This document shows positions 17,765-25,600 of a DNA stretch of 64,000 bases, in pieces. Position numbers and translations under genes: made by a program. How positions within the stretch are numbered: position 1 is the first letter of the stretch; the number at the start of each line of letters is the position of its first letter. Source of the DNA: Luteitalea sp. TBR-22 (lineage in GTDB: Bacteria > Acidobacteriota > Vicinamibacteria > Vicinamibacterales > Vicinamibacteraceae); NCBI RefSeq assembly GCF_016865485.1, contig NZ_AP024452.1, positions 2,874,501 to 2,938,500 on the forward strand. The letters are read 5' to 3'. The notes under the pieces were generated by a model, which did not search any database, was not told the DNA's origin, and saw only the letters and a list, made by a program, of their open reading frames with translations.

Positions 17765-18697
17765 GTGCCTCGCTCCCACGCGTTGCTCGCCGGGCTGTTC
17801 GACTACGCGGGGCTCTTCCCGCCCGCCGGTCAGCCCCTCGAAGAGGCCCTGGCCAGCTACGCGCGCTACCGTGCGTCGCGCGACGGCTGGATGCTGGGCC
17901 GGTTCGTGGTCCCCGCCTCGCAACTCGAGGCGGTGAGCGCGGCGGCCCTCCGGTACCTGCCGACGGGCGACGCCTCCGTTTCCTGGCGCTTCAGCGCGCT
18001 GGGGGGACCCGACCCCCAGGCGGACGTGGCCCACGTGAGCGCCTTCAACGGCCGCCACGCCGACGCCCTGGCCGGCGCCGCGATCGTCGACACGTTCGAA
18101 GTGAAGGTCACCAGCGTGGAGGACGTGCGGGCGGCGCGCGCCTGGGCGAGCCGCGGGTTCGAGGTGTACTGCGAGGTGCCGCTCGGCGGCGACACCGAGC
18201 GCCTGCTCGATGCCGTGGCGCACGCTGGCCTGCACGCCAAGGTCCGCACCGGCGGGACGACGATCGGCAGCGTGCCGAGCGCCGACCTGGTCGCCGAGTT
18301 CCTGTGCGGCTGCGTCGCCCGTGGCGTCGTGTCGAAGGCGACCGCCGGCCTGCACCACGCCGTCAGCGGCATGCACGCATCCTGGCCGGGCGGCGAGCAC
18401 GGGCCGATGATCGGCTTCCTCAACCTGGTCCTGGCTGCCGGCATCGCGGAAGGAGCCGGCCGTGCGGCGGCGCAGAGCCCGGAGGTGTGCGCCACCGTGT
18501 CGCACCTGCTCGGCGTCTCCAGTGCCCCGTCCTGGCTCGGTCACTCCGTGGTCGAGTGGAGGGGGGACCACGGCGCGGTGATCGAGGGACCGCTCGACCA
18601 GTTCGCCGTCGCGGGCCGCGCCCTGGTGCGCAGCATCGGTACCTGCTCGTTCGAGGAACCCGTCACCGAGGCCCGAGGCATCGGGCTGCTGCAATGA
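17765..18697 (+). CDS. Conserved protein of unknown function in the tyrosine operon
   Basis: A 310-residue protein encoded between hppD and fahA, ten bases after hppD, GTG start. No known enzyme motif is recognised. Conserved-looking blocks are ALLAGLFDYAGLFPPA at the N-terminus, EVKVTSVEDVRAA, GFEVYCEVPLGGD and AKVRTGGTTIGSVPSADLVAEFL followed by KATAGLHHAV. The periodic strand-helix pattern in the middle suggests a TIM-barrel-like fold, with KVRTGG and KATAGLHH as likely active-site loops. Position suggests a role in homogentisate or fumarylacetoacetate metabolism; homogentisate dioxygenase and maleylacetoacetate isomerase are not in this operon. Function is not known. Confidence 0.75.
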   Translation: MPRSHALLAGLFDYAGLFPPAGQPLEEALASYARYRASRDGWMLGRFVVPASQLEAVSAAALRYLPTGDASVSWRFSALGGPDPQADVAHVSAFNGRHADALAGAAIVDTFEVKVTSVEDVRAARAWASRGFEVYCEVPLGGDTERLLDAVAHAGLHAKVRTGGTTIGSVPSADLVAEFLCGCVARGVVSKATAGLHHAVSGMHASWPGGEHGPMIGFLNLVLAAGIAEGAGRAAAQSPEVCATVSHLLGVSSAPSWLGHSVVEWRGDHGAVIEGPLDQFAVAGRALVRSIGTCSFEEPVTEARGIGLLQ

Positions 18698-18776
18698 ATC
18701 CTCGGCCCCCGGGCCGCGTCCGTTGCAGGTCGCGCCGGACCGCCGACTGCCGGCTGTCGACCGCCGGAGCCTCGCG

Positions 18777-20072
18777 GTGATCGACCACACGCACGATCCG
18801 CTCGCGCGCACCTGGCTCGACGAGGTGGCCCCGCCGGCACAGTCCTTCGCCCTGCAGATCCTGCCGTATGGGGCGTTCACGACGACCGGGCAGGACGTGC
18901 CTCGCCTCGGCGTCGCGATCGGCGGCCACGTGCTGGATCTGTTCGCCGCGCTGCATGCGGGCCTGGTGGACGACCTCGATGGCGCCCTCAGGCCGGCGCT
19001 GCGCGCCTCGACGCTGAACCCGCTGCTGGCCTTGCCTCCGGCGTCGTGGACGTCGCTCCGACACCGCCTGTACGCGTTGCTGGTCGACGATGCCGGGGGG
19101 TGGCGGGCGGCGCGGGACCTGGTGCGCGAATGCATCGTGCCGCTGGCGGCGGTGTCGATGCACCTGCCGGTGGCGGTCGGCGACTACACGGACTTCTACG
19201 CCTCGCGCCACCACGCCTTCAACGTCGGCACGATGCTGCGTCCCGACCAGCCGCTGCACCCCAACTACGTGCACGTCCCGATCGGGTATCACGGTCGCGC
19301 CTCCTCGATCGTCGTCAGTGGCACCCCGGTGACCCGGCCGGTGGGGCAGTCGCTGCCGCAGGGCGCTTCGGCGCCCGTGTTCGGCCCGTCGCAGCGCCTC
19401 GACTACGAGCTCGAGGCAGGGCTGGTGATCGGCGGGGAGAACGCGCTCGGCGAGCCCGTGCCGATCGCCCGGGCGCGCGAGCGGGTGTTCGGCCTGGTGC
19501 TGCTGAACGACTGGTCGGCGCGCGACATCCAGGCCTGGGAGTACCAGCCGCTCGGCCCGTTCCTGTCCAAGAGCTTCGCGACGTCGATCTCGGCCTGGGT
19601 GGTGCCGCTGGAAGCGCTGGCGCCGCGCCGCGTCGCGGCGGCGAGCCGGGAGGCCGACGACCCGCCGGTGTTGCCGTACCTGTGGGACGAGGAGGATCAG
19701 GCGCGTGGTGCGATCGACCTGGACCTCGAGGTGACCCTGCAGACGGCGCGCATGCGCGACCTGGAGCACCCGCCCGAGCATGTAAGCGCGAGCAACCTGC
19801 GTGACCTCATGTGGACGCCCGCGCAACTGGTGGCGCACCACACCAGCAACGGCTGCAACCTCCGCCCCGGGGATCTGCTGGGTACCGGCACGGTGTCGGG
19901 CCCGCGGCCGGGGGCACGCGGCTGCCTGTTCGAGCGCACGTGGCGCGGCACCGAGCCGCTGGCGTTGTCGTCGGGGGAGACGCGACGATTCCTCGAGGAC
20001 GGGGATCGCGTCGAGTTCCGCGGCCTTGCCGGGATGACCTGCGTGGGTGAGGTCCGCGCGACGGCCGGCTGA
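18777..20072 (+). CDS. fahA: Fumarylacetoacetase
   Basis: Hydrolyses fumarylacetoacetate to fumarate and acetoacetate, the last step of tyrosine breakdown. About 431 residues, the normal length for the two-domain enzyme. The N-terminal domain begins FALQILPYGAF. The catalytic domain has VGDYTDFYASRHHAFNVG, RPNYVHVPIGYHGRASS-type sequence (here HPNYVHVPIGYHGRASS), DYELEAGLVIG, LLNDWSARDIQAWEY, PLGPFLSKSFATSIS and the glycine-rich GTGTVSGP near the end; these include the calcium-binding acids and the catalytic histidine. GTG 18777 is chosen because the upstream in-frame residues resemble the non-coding repeat-like spacer (18698-18776). Confidence 0.95.
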   Translation: MIDHTHDPLARTWLDEVAPPAQSFALQILPYGAFTTTGQDVPRLGVAIGGHVLDLFAALHAGLVDDLDGALRPALRASTLNPLLALPPASWTSLRHRLYALLVDDAGGWRAARDLVRECIVPLAAVSMHLPVAVGDYTDFYASRHHAFNVGTMLRPDQPLHPNYVHVPIGYHGRASSIVVSGTPVTRPVGQSLPQGASAPVFGPSQRLDYELEAGLVIGGENALGEPVPIARARERVFGLVLLNDWSARDIQAWEYQPLGPFLSKSFATSISAWVVPLEALAPRRVAAASREADDPPVLPYLWDEEDQARGAIDLDLEVTLQTARMRDLEHPPEHVSASNLRDLMWTPAQLVAHHTSNGCNLRPGDLLGTGTVSGPRPGARGCLFERTWRGTEPLALSSGETRRFLEDGDRVEFRGLAGMTCVGEVRATAG

Positions 20073-20096
20073 GGGCCGGGCCGGAGACCCGGCCCT
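20072..20096. terminator. Hairpin between convergent fahA and the UDP-sugar dehydrogenase gene
   Basis: A perfect 9-bp inverted repeat, AGGGCCGGG (20072-20080) and CCCGGCCCT (20088-20096), with a 7-base loop, starts at the last base of the fahA stop. The convergent gene stops at 20115. No T-tract is present on either strand, so it may pause polymerase or protect mRNA 3' ends in both directions. Confidence 0.6.
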
Positions 20097-20114
20097 GCCC
20101 CCGATGGGAAGCCT

Positions 20115-21431
20115 CTAGGCCCGGACCACCGTCACCGGGCCGGCGGGCGATGCCTTCACGATGTTGCGGGTGTCGATCACCAGGGGCACGCCGGCATACA
20201 GCGAGGCGTCCTTGAACTGGGCGTGCGCCGTGGACACCAGCAGCGCGTCGTAGTTCCGGAACGTGGCGTTGTCGCACGGCACCGACGACAGGTTGAGCGA
20301 GTGCCGCCGGCCGTGGCGCGCGTGCGGGAAGTACGGGTCGCAGTAGTCGACGTGCGCGCCCTTGTCCTGCAGGTACTCGATGAGCTCGTACGACGGCGAC
20401 TCGCGGTCGTCGTCGATGTTCTCCTTGTAGCTCAGGCCCAGCACCAGGATGCGCGAGCCCTTGACGCTCTTCTGCGCGTCGTTGAGCGCGTCGGCGACCT
20501 TGCCCACCACGTAGCGCGGCATCGAGGTGTTCACCTCGCCGGCCAGCTCGATGAACCGCGTCCACATGCCGAACTCGGATGCCTTCCAGGACAGGTAGAA
20601 GGGATCGAGCGGGATGCAGTGGCCGCCGAGCCCGGGGCCCGGATAGAACGGGGTGAAGCCGAACGGCTTGGTCTTCGCTGCCTCGATCACTTCCCACACG
20701 TTGATGCCCATGCGGTCGAAGGTGATCTTCAGCTCGTTGACCAGCGCGATGTTGATCGACCGGAAGACGTTCTCGAGCAGCTTGGACGACTCGGCGACGC
20801 GCGCCGACGACACCGGGACCACCTTGTCCACACCGGCGGCATAGAGGGCCACGGCGGCCTCGGTCGACGCGTCGTTCACGCCGCCGACGACCTTGGGGAT
20901 CGTCTTGGTGTTGAAGTGGGCGTTGCCCGGGTCCTCGCGCTCCGGCGAGAACGCCAGCAGGAAGTCGTCGGGGCAGCGCAGGCCCGTCGTCTCGAGGATC
21001 GGCAGCACTTCCTCGTCGGTCGTGCCGGGATAGGTGGTGGACTCGAGGACCACCAGCTGTCCCTTGCGCAGCCGCGGGGCGATCGCCTTGGCGGTGTTGT
21101 GGATGTAGGAGAGGTCCGGTTCCCGGTGCGTGCCGAGCGGCGTCGGCACGCAGATGAGGATGGCGTCGCACTCGCGCAGCTGGTCGAAGTCGGTCGTGGC
21201 GACGAACCGCCCGCGCGCGATGGAGGCCTTCACGCGGTCGCCGCCGATGTGGCGGATGTAGGACTCGCCGCGGTTGAGGGCGTCGACCTTCTTGGGGTCG
21301 AGATCGAAGCCGCGGACCGTGAAGCCCGCTTCCTCGAACACGAGCGCGAGGGGCAGCCCGACGTAGCCCTGGCCGATGATGCCGACGACCGCCGACCGGT
21401 CGCTGATGCGCGAAAGCAGTTGCTGATTCAT
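20115..21431 (-). CDS. UDP-N-acetyl-hexosamine 6-dehydrogenase (WbpA/TviB-like)
   Basis: A 438-residue NAD-dependent nucleotide-sugar dehydrogenase that would oxidise C6 of a UDP-sugar to a uronic acid. The Rossmann motif is VVGIIGQGYVGLPLAL, the middle domain has ESTTYPGTTDEEV and FSPEREDPGN, the catalytic cysteine is C272 in PGLGGHCIPLDPFYL, and the C-terminal domain has VLGLSYKENIDDDRESP. The SPEREDPGN and GLGGHCIPLDP forms match WbpA/WecC-type enzymes acting on UDP-GlcNAc or UDP-ManNAc rather than UDP-glucose dehydrogenases. The divergent neighbour is a UDP-GlcNAc 2-epimerase, consistent with a UDP-ManNAcA or UDP-GlcNAcA route. Exact substrate is inferred. Confidence 0.9.
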   Translation of the reverse strand: MNQQLLSRISDRSAVVGIIGQGYVGLPLALVFEEAGFTVRGFDLDPKKVDALNRGESYIRHIGGDRVKASIARGRFVATTDFDQLRECDAILICVPTPLGTHREPDLSYIHNTAKAIAPRLRKGQLVVLESTTYPGTTDEEVLPILETTGLRCPDDFLLAFSPEREDPGNAHFNTKTIPKVVGGVNDASTEAAVALYAAGVDKVVPVSSARVAESSKLLENVFRSINIALVNELKITFDRMGINVWEVIEAAKTKPFGFTPFYPGPGLGGHCIPLDPFYLSWKASEFGMWTRFIELAGEVNTSMPRYVVGKVADALNDAQKSVKGSRILVLGLSYKENIDDDRESPSYELIEYLQDKGAHVDYCDPYFPHARHGRRHSLNLSSVPCDNATFRNYDALLVSTAHAQFKDASLYAGVPLVIDTRNIVKASPAGPVTVVRA

Positions 21432-21648
21432 TGGACGATTGGCGCCTCGTGGTCGACTCGGGGTGCGAGAGCCGTACCGCGCCCCAAAGGGTACCAGAGG
21501 TCAGCCTGCCCGCGGAGGCTCGGCGGCGCCCAACGGCCGGAGACGAGGAGGGGGCGACCGACGCCGCGCGGCCCGCTCGCAGCGGCGTGCTGGGTTACAG
21601 TGGTCCCGCGCCGGGCCCCTACCGCCTCGGCCCAGGACAGACCTGCCA
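21432..21648. promoter_or_regulatory. Divergent intergenic region between UDP-sugar dehydrogenase and wecB
   Basis: About 217 bases without a convincing gene separate two divergently transcribed nucleotide-sugar genes, so promoters for both should lie here. TTACAG at 21594-21599 is the only -10-like element noticed for the plus strand, with no clear -35. Open frames across it are GC-driven extensions of wecB. Confidence 0.35.
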
Positions 21649-22740
21649 ATGCGCGTGACATGCATCGTGGGCGCCCGGCCCAACTTCATGAAGGTCGCCC
21701 CGATCCTCGCGGCCATGCGTCCGCTCGACGCGATCGAGCCCCGGCTGGTGCACACCGGCCAGCACTACGACGAACGGATGTCGACGCTCTTCTTCCGCGA
21801 GCTGGGCCTGCCGCAACCCGATGCCTATCTGGGCGTGGGCTCCGGGTCGCATGCCGTGCAGACCGCGCGGGTGATGGAGTTGTTCGACGCCGACCTCGAC
21901 CAGCATCCCGCGGACGTCGTGCTCGTGGTGGGCGACGTCAACTCGACGATTGCCTGCGCCCTGGTGGCCGCCAAGCGCGGCGTCGGCGTGGCGCACGTGG
22001 AGGCCGGCCTGCGCAGCCGCGACCGGCAGATGCCCGAGGAGATCAACCGGGTGCTCACCGATCAGATCTCCGACTGGCTGTTCACGAGCGAGCGCTCTGC
22101 CCTGGACAACCTCGTGGCCGAGGGCATCGACCCGGCGCGCGTGCATTTCGTGGGCAACGTGATGATCGACACCCTGGTCACGCATCGCGCGGCCGCTGCG
22201 CGCCGTCCCGTGCTCGCCGACCTGGGCTGTACGCCGAAAGGCTACGCGATCATCACGCTGCACCGGCCGAGCAACGTCGACACCCCCGAGGCGGCCGCCA
22301 ACACCGTGCGTGCCGTCGAAGCCGTGGCGGCGCGGCTGCCGACGATCATCCCGTTCCACCCCCGAACGTCGGGCAAGCTGCAGCAGTTCGGCTTGCTGGA
22401 CCGCGTCACGTCGCTGCCCGGGGTGCGCGTGGTCGAGCCGCAGGGGTACCTCGACTTCCTGTGCCTCATGGACAACGCGGCGCTGGTCTTCACCGATTCG
22501 GGCGGCATCCAGGAGGAGACGACGGCGCTCGGCGTGCCGTGCCTCACGTTCCGCGACTCCACCGAGCGGCCCATCACCGTCACCGAGGGCACCAACGTGC
22601 TGCTGGGGACCGATGCGGCGTCGGTGCCCGACGCGGTGGAGGAGGCGTTGAAGGGGCGGCGTGGCGCGCGCGTGCCGGAGTACTGGGACGGCAAGGCCGC
22701 CGAGCGCATCGTCGCCGTGTTGAGCCGCGCGTCGTCCTAG
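21649..22740 (+). CDS. wecB: UDP-N-acetylglucosamine 2-epimerase (non-hydrolysing)
   Basis: A 363-residue epimerase interconverting UDP-GlcNAc and UDP-ManNAc. Family motifs: CIVGARPNFMKVAPI at the N-terminus, LVHTGQHYDERMS, VVGDVNSTIACALVA, HVEAGLRSRDRQMPEEINR, ITLHRPSNVDTPE, and FTDSGGIQEETTALGVPCLTFRDSTERP. All the acidic and histidine residues around these blocks are present. The ATG at 21649 is chosen because the homology starts there. It stands divergent to a WbpA/WecC-like dehydrogenase, so UDP-ManNAc could be oxidised to UDP-ManNAcA. Confidence 0.95.
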   Translation: MRVTCIVGARPNFMKVAPILAAMRPLDAIEPRLVHTGQHYDERMSTLFFRELGLPQPDAYLGVGSGSHAVQTARVMELFDADLDQHPADVVLVVGDVNSTIACALVAAKRGVGVAHVEAGLRSRDRQMPEEINRVLTDQISDWLFTSERSALDNLVAEGIDPARVHFVGNVMIDTLVTHRAAAARRPVLADLGCTPKGYAIITLHRPSNVDTPEAAANTVRAVEAVAARLPTIIPFHPRTSGKLQQFGLLDRVTSLPGVRVVEPQGYLDFLCLMDNAALVFTDSGGIQEETTALGVPCLTFRDSTERPITVTEGTNVLLGTDAASVPDAVEEALKGRRGARVPEYWDGKAAERIVAVLSRASS

Positions 22741-22754
22741 GCCCGGCGCCGGGC
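22741..22754. terminator. GC-rich palindrome between convergent wecB and deacetylase genes
   Basis: GCCCGGCGCCGGGC is a perfect 14-base palindrome directly after the wecB stop; the convergent gene stops at 22763. It could act as a two-way transcription barrier but lacks a T-tract, and a loop would have to use the central bases. Confidence 0.45.
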
Positions 22755-22762
22755 GCTGCCGG

Positions 22763-23638
22763 TCAGTCCAGAGTGTGCGCGGGCAAGGGGCCCATCGCGG
22801 CGACCACGTCGACCACCGGGGCGAACCGGAACTCGTCGATGAGGCGAGTGAGGCGGCCCATCGTGCGCCCGAGGTTGCCGTAATGGCGCAGTCGCGTCGC
22901 CATGCCGACCGGCAGCCGGGGCTGCTCGGTGTCGATCTCCCAGGGGTGCAGGTAGAAGATGGCCGACCGGCCCTCGCGCCGGTTCAGGCGACTGATGCCA
23001 GCCCGCGTCCAGCCGTAGGGCAGGAGGCGGAAGTAGCCGCCGCCGGCGACCGCGAGGTTCTGTCCCGCGACATGCACGGTGGACGGAGGCACTTCCTGCA
23101 GCGTGCCGGCCGGCCTCGAGACGGTGTACGAGTGCCGCGGCGCGTCGGGGATGCCGTAGCGATCGTGATGGACGGGGAAGACGCTCGCGTCGTAGGCATA
23201 GCCTTCCTCGAGCAGCACGTCGAGGGCCCACAGCGATCGCCTGGTGATGCTGAAACTCGGCGCGCGATAGCCGCGCACGGCCGTTCCGGCCAGGTCCTCG
23301 AGCAACTGCTTGCTGCGTCGCACGTCCTCGCGGAAGGCGTCGGGCGTCAGGGTGTAGACGATCTCGTGCCAGTAGCCGTGTGAGGCGATCTCGTGACCGG
23401 CCGCGGCAATTTCCCTCACCAGGGCGGGATACCGGTCGGCCACCCAGCCGAGCACGAAGAACGTCGCCCTGACGCGTCGGGACGCGAACAACTCGAGCAG
23501 CATCTGCGTGGTCGGCACCACGCGCGACGGCAGCGTCTCCCACTGGTGACGCGGGGCGACGGCCTCGAGGGCACTGGCGTGGAAGTACTCCTCCACGTCG
23601 ATGGACATCGCATTCAGCGGAAGAGGGCGGTCGGCCAC
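22763..23638 (-). CDS. Polysaccharide deacetylase, DUF3473/exosortase-A-associated type
   Basis: About 291 residues. It begins LNAMSIDVEEYFHASAL, the form found in exosortase-A-associated deacetylases, where the second aspartate of the NodB metal site sits in the DVE motif. HEIASHGYWHEIVYTL holds the metal histidines, VRGYRAPSFSITRR is the conserved arginine loop, and the C-terminal DUF3473 region has SAIFYLHPWEIDTEQPRL. It would remove N-acetyl groups from an exported or lipid-linked glycan. GTG 23638 is chosen from homology. The exosortase gene about 7 kb downstream supports the same system. Confidence 0.87.
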   Translation of the reverse strand: MADRPLPLNAMSIDVEEYFHASALEAVAPRHQWETLPSRVVPTTQMLLELFASRRVRATFFVLGWVADRYPALVREIAAAGHEIASHGYWHEIVYTLTPDAFREDVRRSKQLLEDLAGTAVRGYRAPSFSITRRSLWALDVLLEEGYAYDASVFPVHHDRYGIPDAPRHSYTVSRPAGTLQEVPPSTVHVAGQNLAVAGGGYFRLLPYGWTRAGISRLNRREGRSAIFYLHPWEIDTEQPRLPVGMATRLRHYGNLGRTMGRLTRLIDEFRFAPVVDVVAAMGPLPAHTLD

Positions 23639-23699
23639 GGCTGCGGGCAATTGTCGTCGGAAGGGATCCGGCCAGGCAAACGAAATGCCCGCGGTCGGC

Positions 23700-24233
23700 T
23701 CAGGAGCGTGGGGGGGCGAGCGGCGGATGCCGCGTGTCGCGCTCCGACAGCACCGGCGTCTCCACCGGCCAGCTGACGCCCAGCACCGGGTCGTTCCACA
23801 TGACCCCGCCCTCGTCGGCCGGGTCGTAGAACTCCGTGCACTTGTACTCGACCTGCGCGACCTCGCTGACCACGCAGAAGCCGTGCGCATAGCCGGGCGG
23901 CACGTAGATCTGGTGGAAGTTGTCGGCCGACAGCGCGACGCCGACCCACTGGCCGTAGGTCGGCGACGACGGGTCGATGTCGGCGGCCACGTCGTAGATC
24001 TCGCCCTCGACCACCCGCACCAGCTTGCCCTGCGGCCGGGTGCGCTGGAAGTGCAGGCCGCGCAGGGTGCCCTTGCGTGAACGCGAGTGGTTATCCTGCA
24101 CGAACGCGACGTCGAGGCCGGCCTCGGCGTACCGCGTCGCGTGGTAGGTCTCGAGGAAGAAGCCGCGCTCGTCGCGGAAGACCCGGGGCTCGATGATGAC
24201 GACCCCTGGCAGCGCCGTCTTCAGCACGCGCAC
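23700..24233 (-). CDS. rfbC: dTDP-4-dehydrorhamnose 3,5-epimerase
   Basis: A 177-residue cupin-like epimerase acting in dTDP-L-rhamnose synthesis. Motifs: [41 protein letters not shown] with the catalytic histidine, [19 protein letters not shown], and [19 protein letters not shown] 24233 lies one base after the stop of rfbA, so the two genes are tightly linked. rfbB and rfbD are not in this window. Confidence 0.95.
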   Translation of the reverse strand: MRVLKTALPGVVIIEPRVFRDERGFFLETYHATRYAEAGLDVAFVQDNHSRSRKGTLRGLHFQRTRPQGKLVRVVEGEIYDVAADIDPSSPTYGQWVGVALSADNFHQIYVPPGYAHGFCVVSEVAQVEYKCTEFYDPADEGGVMWNDPVLGVSWPVETPVLSERDTRHPPLAPPRS

Positions 24234-24234
24234 G

Positions 24235-25173
24235 TCAGCGCCCCTGGGCCACGAGGCGCAGCAGGTACTGGCCGTAGGAGTTCTTCCGCATCGGCGTCGC
24301 AATGCGTTCGACCTGGGCCGCGTCGATGTATCCCATGCGCCAGGCGATTTCCTCCACGCATGCGAGCATCAGGCCTTGCCGTTCCTCGATGGTCTGCACG
24401 AAGAGGGAGGCCTGCAGCAACGATTCGTGGGTGCCCGTGTCGAGCCAGGCGTAACCCCGCCCGAACCGTTCGACGTGGAGGCTGCCGCGCTGCAGGTAGA
24501 CGCGATTGACGTCGGTGATCTCCAGCTCGCCCCGCGGCGACGGCTCGAGGCCTGCCGCGATGTCGAGGACGGCATTGTCGTAGAAGTACAGCCCCGTCAC
24601 CGCCCAGGTCGAGCGCGGCGCGGCCGGCTTCTCCTCCAGGCTCAGCGCCCGTCCGTCCGGGCCGAACTCCACGACGCCATACCGCTCGGGGTCGCGCACC
24701 TCGTAGCCGAAGACCGTGGCGCCTTCGGCGCGAGCCGCCGCGGCCTGCAGCACCTCCGGCAGGCCGTGCCCGTAGAAGATGTTGTCGCCGAGCGCGAGCG
24801 CCACCCGACGCGCGCCCACGAAGTCGCGCCCGATGACGAAGGCCTGTGCGAGCCCATCGGGACTCGGCTGCACGGCGTAGGACAGGGTCAGGCCCAGGTC
24901 GGCGCCATCGCCGAGCAGCCGCTTGAAGCTGTCGGCGTCCTCGGGCGTCGTGATGATCAGGATGTCGCGGATGCCCGCCAGCATCAGGGTGGCCAGCGGG
25001 TAGTAGATCATCGGCTTGTTGTAGACGGGCACCAACTGCTTGCACACGCCTCGGGTCACGGGATACAGCCGCGTGCCGGACCCGCCCGCCAGGATGATCC
25101 CGGACAAGCCGGCCGCCGGAGCCACGTGCCGGACACCGTCATCCGACGCTTCCGAGCGGAAGGTGGTTGCCAT
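24235..25173 (-). CDS. rfbA: Glucose-1-phosphate thymidylyltransferase
   Basis: Makes dTDP-glucose from dTTP and glucose-1-phosphate, the first step to dTDP-L-rhamnose. About 312 residues including an N-terminal extension of roughly 22 residues before [30 protein letters not shown]-type sequence (nucleotide-binding loop GGSGTRLYP and the lysine of NKPMIYYPL). Further blocks: [44 protein letters not shown] and [16 protein letters not shown] 25173 is preferred over the longer frame to 25233. The leader 25174-25318 is AT-richer than average and should hold its promoter, but no clear -35/-10 pair was found. Confidence 0.95.
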   Translation of the reverse strand: MATTFRSEASDDGVRHVAPAAGLSGIILAGGSGTRLYPVTRGVCKQLVPVYNKPMIYYPLATLMLAGIRDILIITTPEDADSFKRLLGDGADLGLTLSYAVQPSPDGLAQAFVIGRDFVGARRVALALGDNIFYGHGLPEVLQAAAARAEGATVFGYEVRDPERYGVVEFGPDGRALSLEEKPAAPRSTWAVTGLYFYDNAVLDIAAGLEPSPRGELEITDVNRVYLQRGSLHVERFGRGYAWLDTGTHESLLQASLFVQTIEERQGLMLACVEEIAWRMGYIDAAQVERIATPMRKNSYGQYLLRLVAQGR

Positions 25174-25318
25174 GTTGACTTTAGTTGTTTCTGGGCGAGA
25201 CACAGCTGCCGTTGGGCATCGAGAGGCGCACAAAAATGCCAGTGAATGTGGACCGGGGCAGGTCTGCCACCGTTACGGTACGAGCCTTGCTAGTCGCATA
25301 TCCGCGGCGACAGACGCA

Positions 25319-25537
25319 TGGACATCCACTTCATTTCCTCGCTCACCCCCGACGATGAGGACCGCCTCGCTCCGGCGCTGCTGGAGGCGCTGAAGCCGAT
25401 GCTCGGTTTGATGCCCATCGCCTACACCATCCGCATCAAGACTGCCAGCAACACAGTCTACCAGCACACCAGAACCGAGCTCGAGCCGGCCGAGGCCGCC
25501 TCGGACGGCCTCGGTGGTGTGCAAACCAGCGGCTGAG
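25319..25537 (+). CDS. Small protein of unknown function (72 residues)
   Basis: ATG at 25319, ending at the TGA near 25536. The first 50 residues look like a real protein: MDIHFISSLTPDDEDRLAPA, then ALKPMLGLMPIAYTIRI, then a strand with NTVYQHT. The pattern is an amphipathic helix followed by two beta strands. The last 20 residues are low-complexity. Codon choice is less GC-extreme than neighbours. It stands alone between rfbA (divergent) and the TIGR03790-like gene. The short palindrome ACCGTTACGGT lies upstream at 25269-25279. No function recognised; a non-coding explanation remains possible. Confidence 0.5.
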
Positions 25538-25600
25538 GCTCACCGCCTGGCTGCGCTATCGTAGGCGGAGGCGGGCCGGGCAGGCCAGCCCTGGAGGCTC

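Noticed and set aside
20223-22883. Plus-strand open frame of nearly 900 codons joining two genes
   Set aside because: It crosses the minus-strand dehydrogenase gene and then runs out of frame through wecB.
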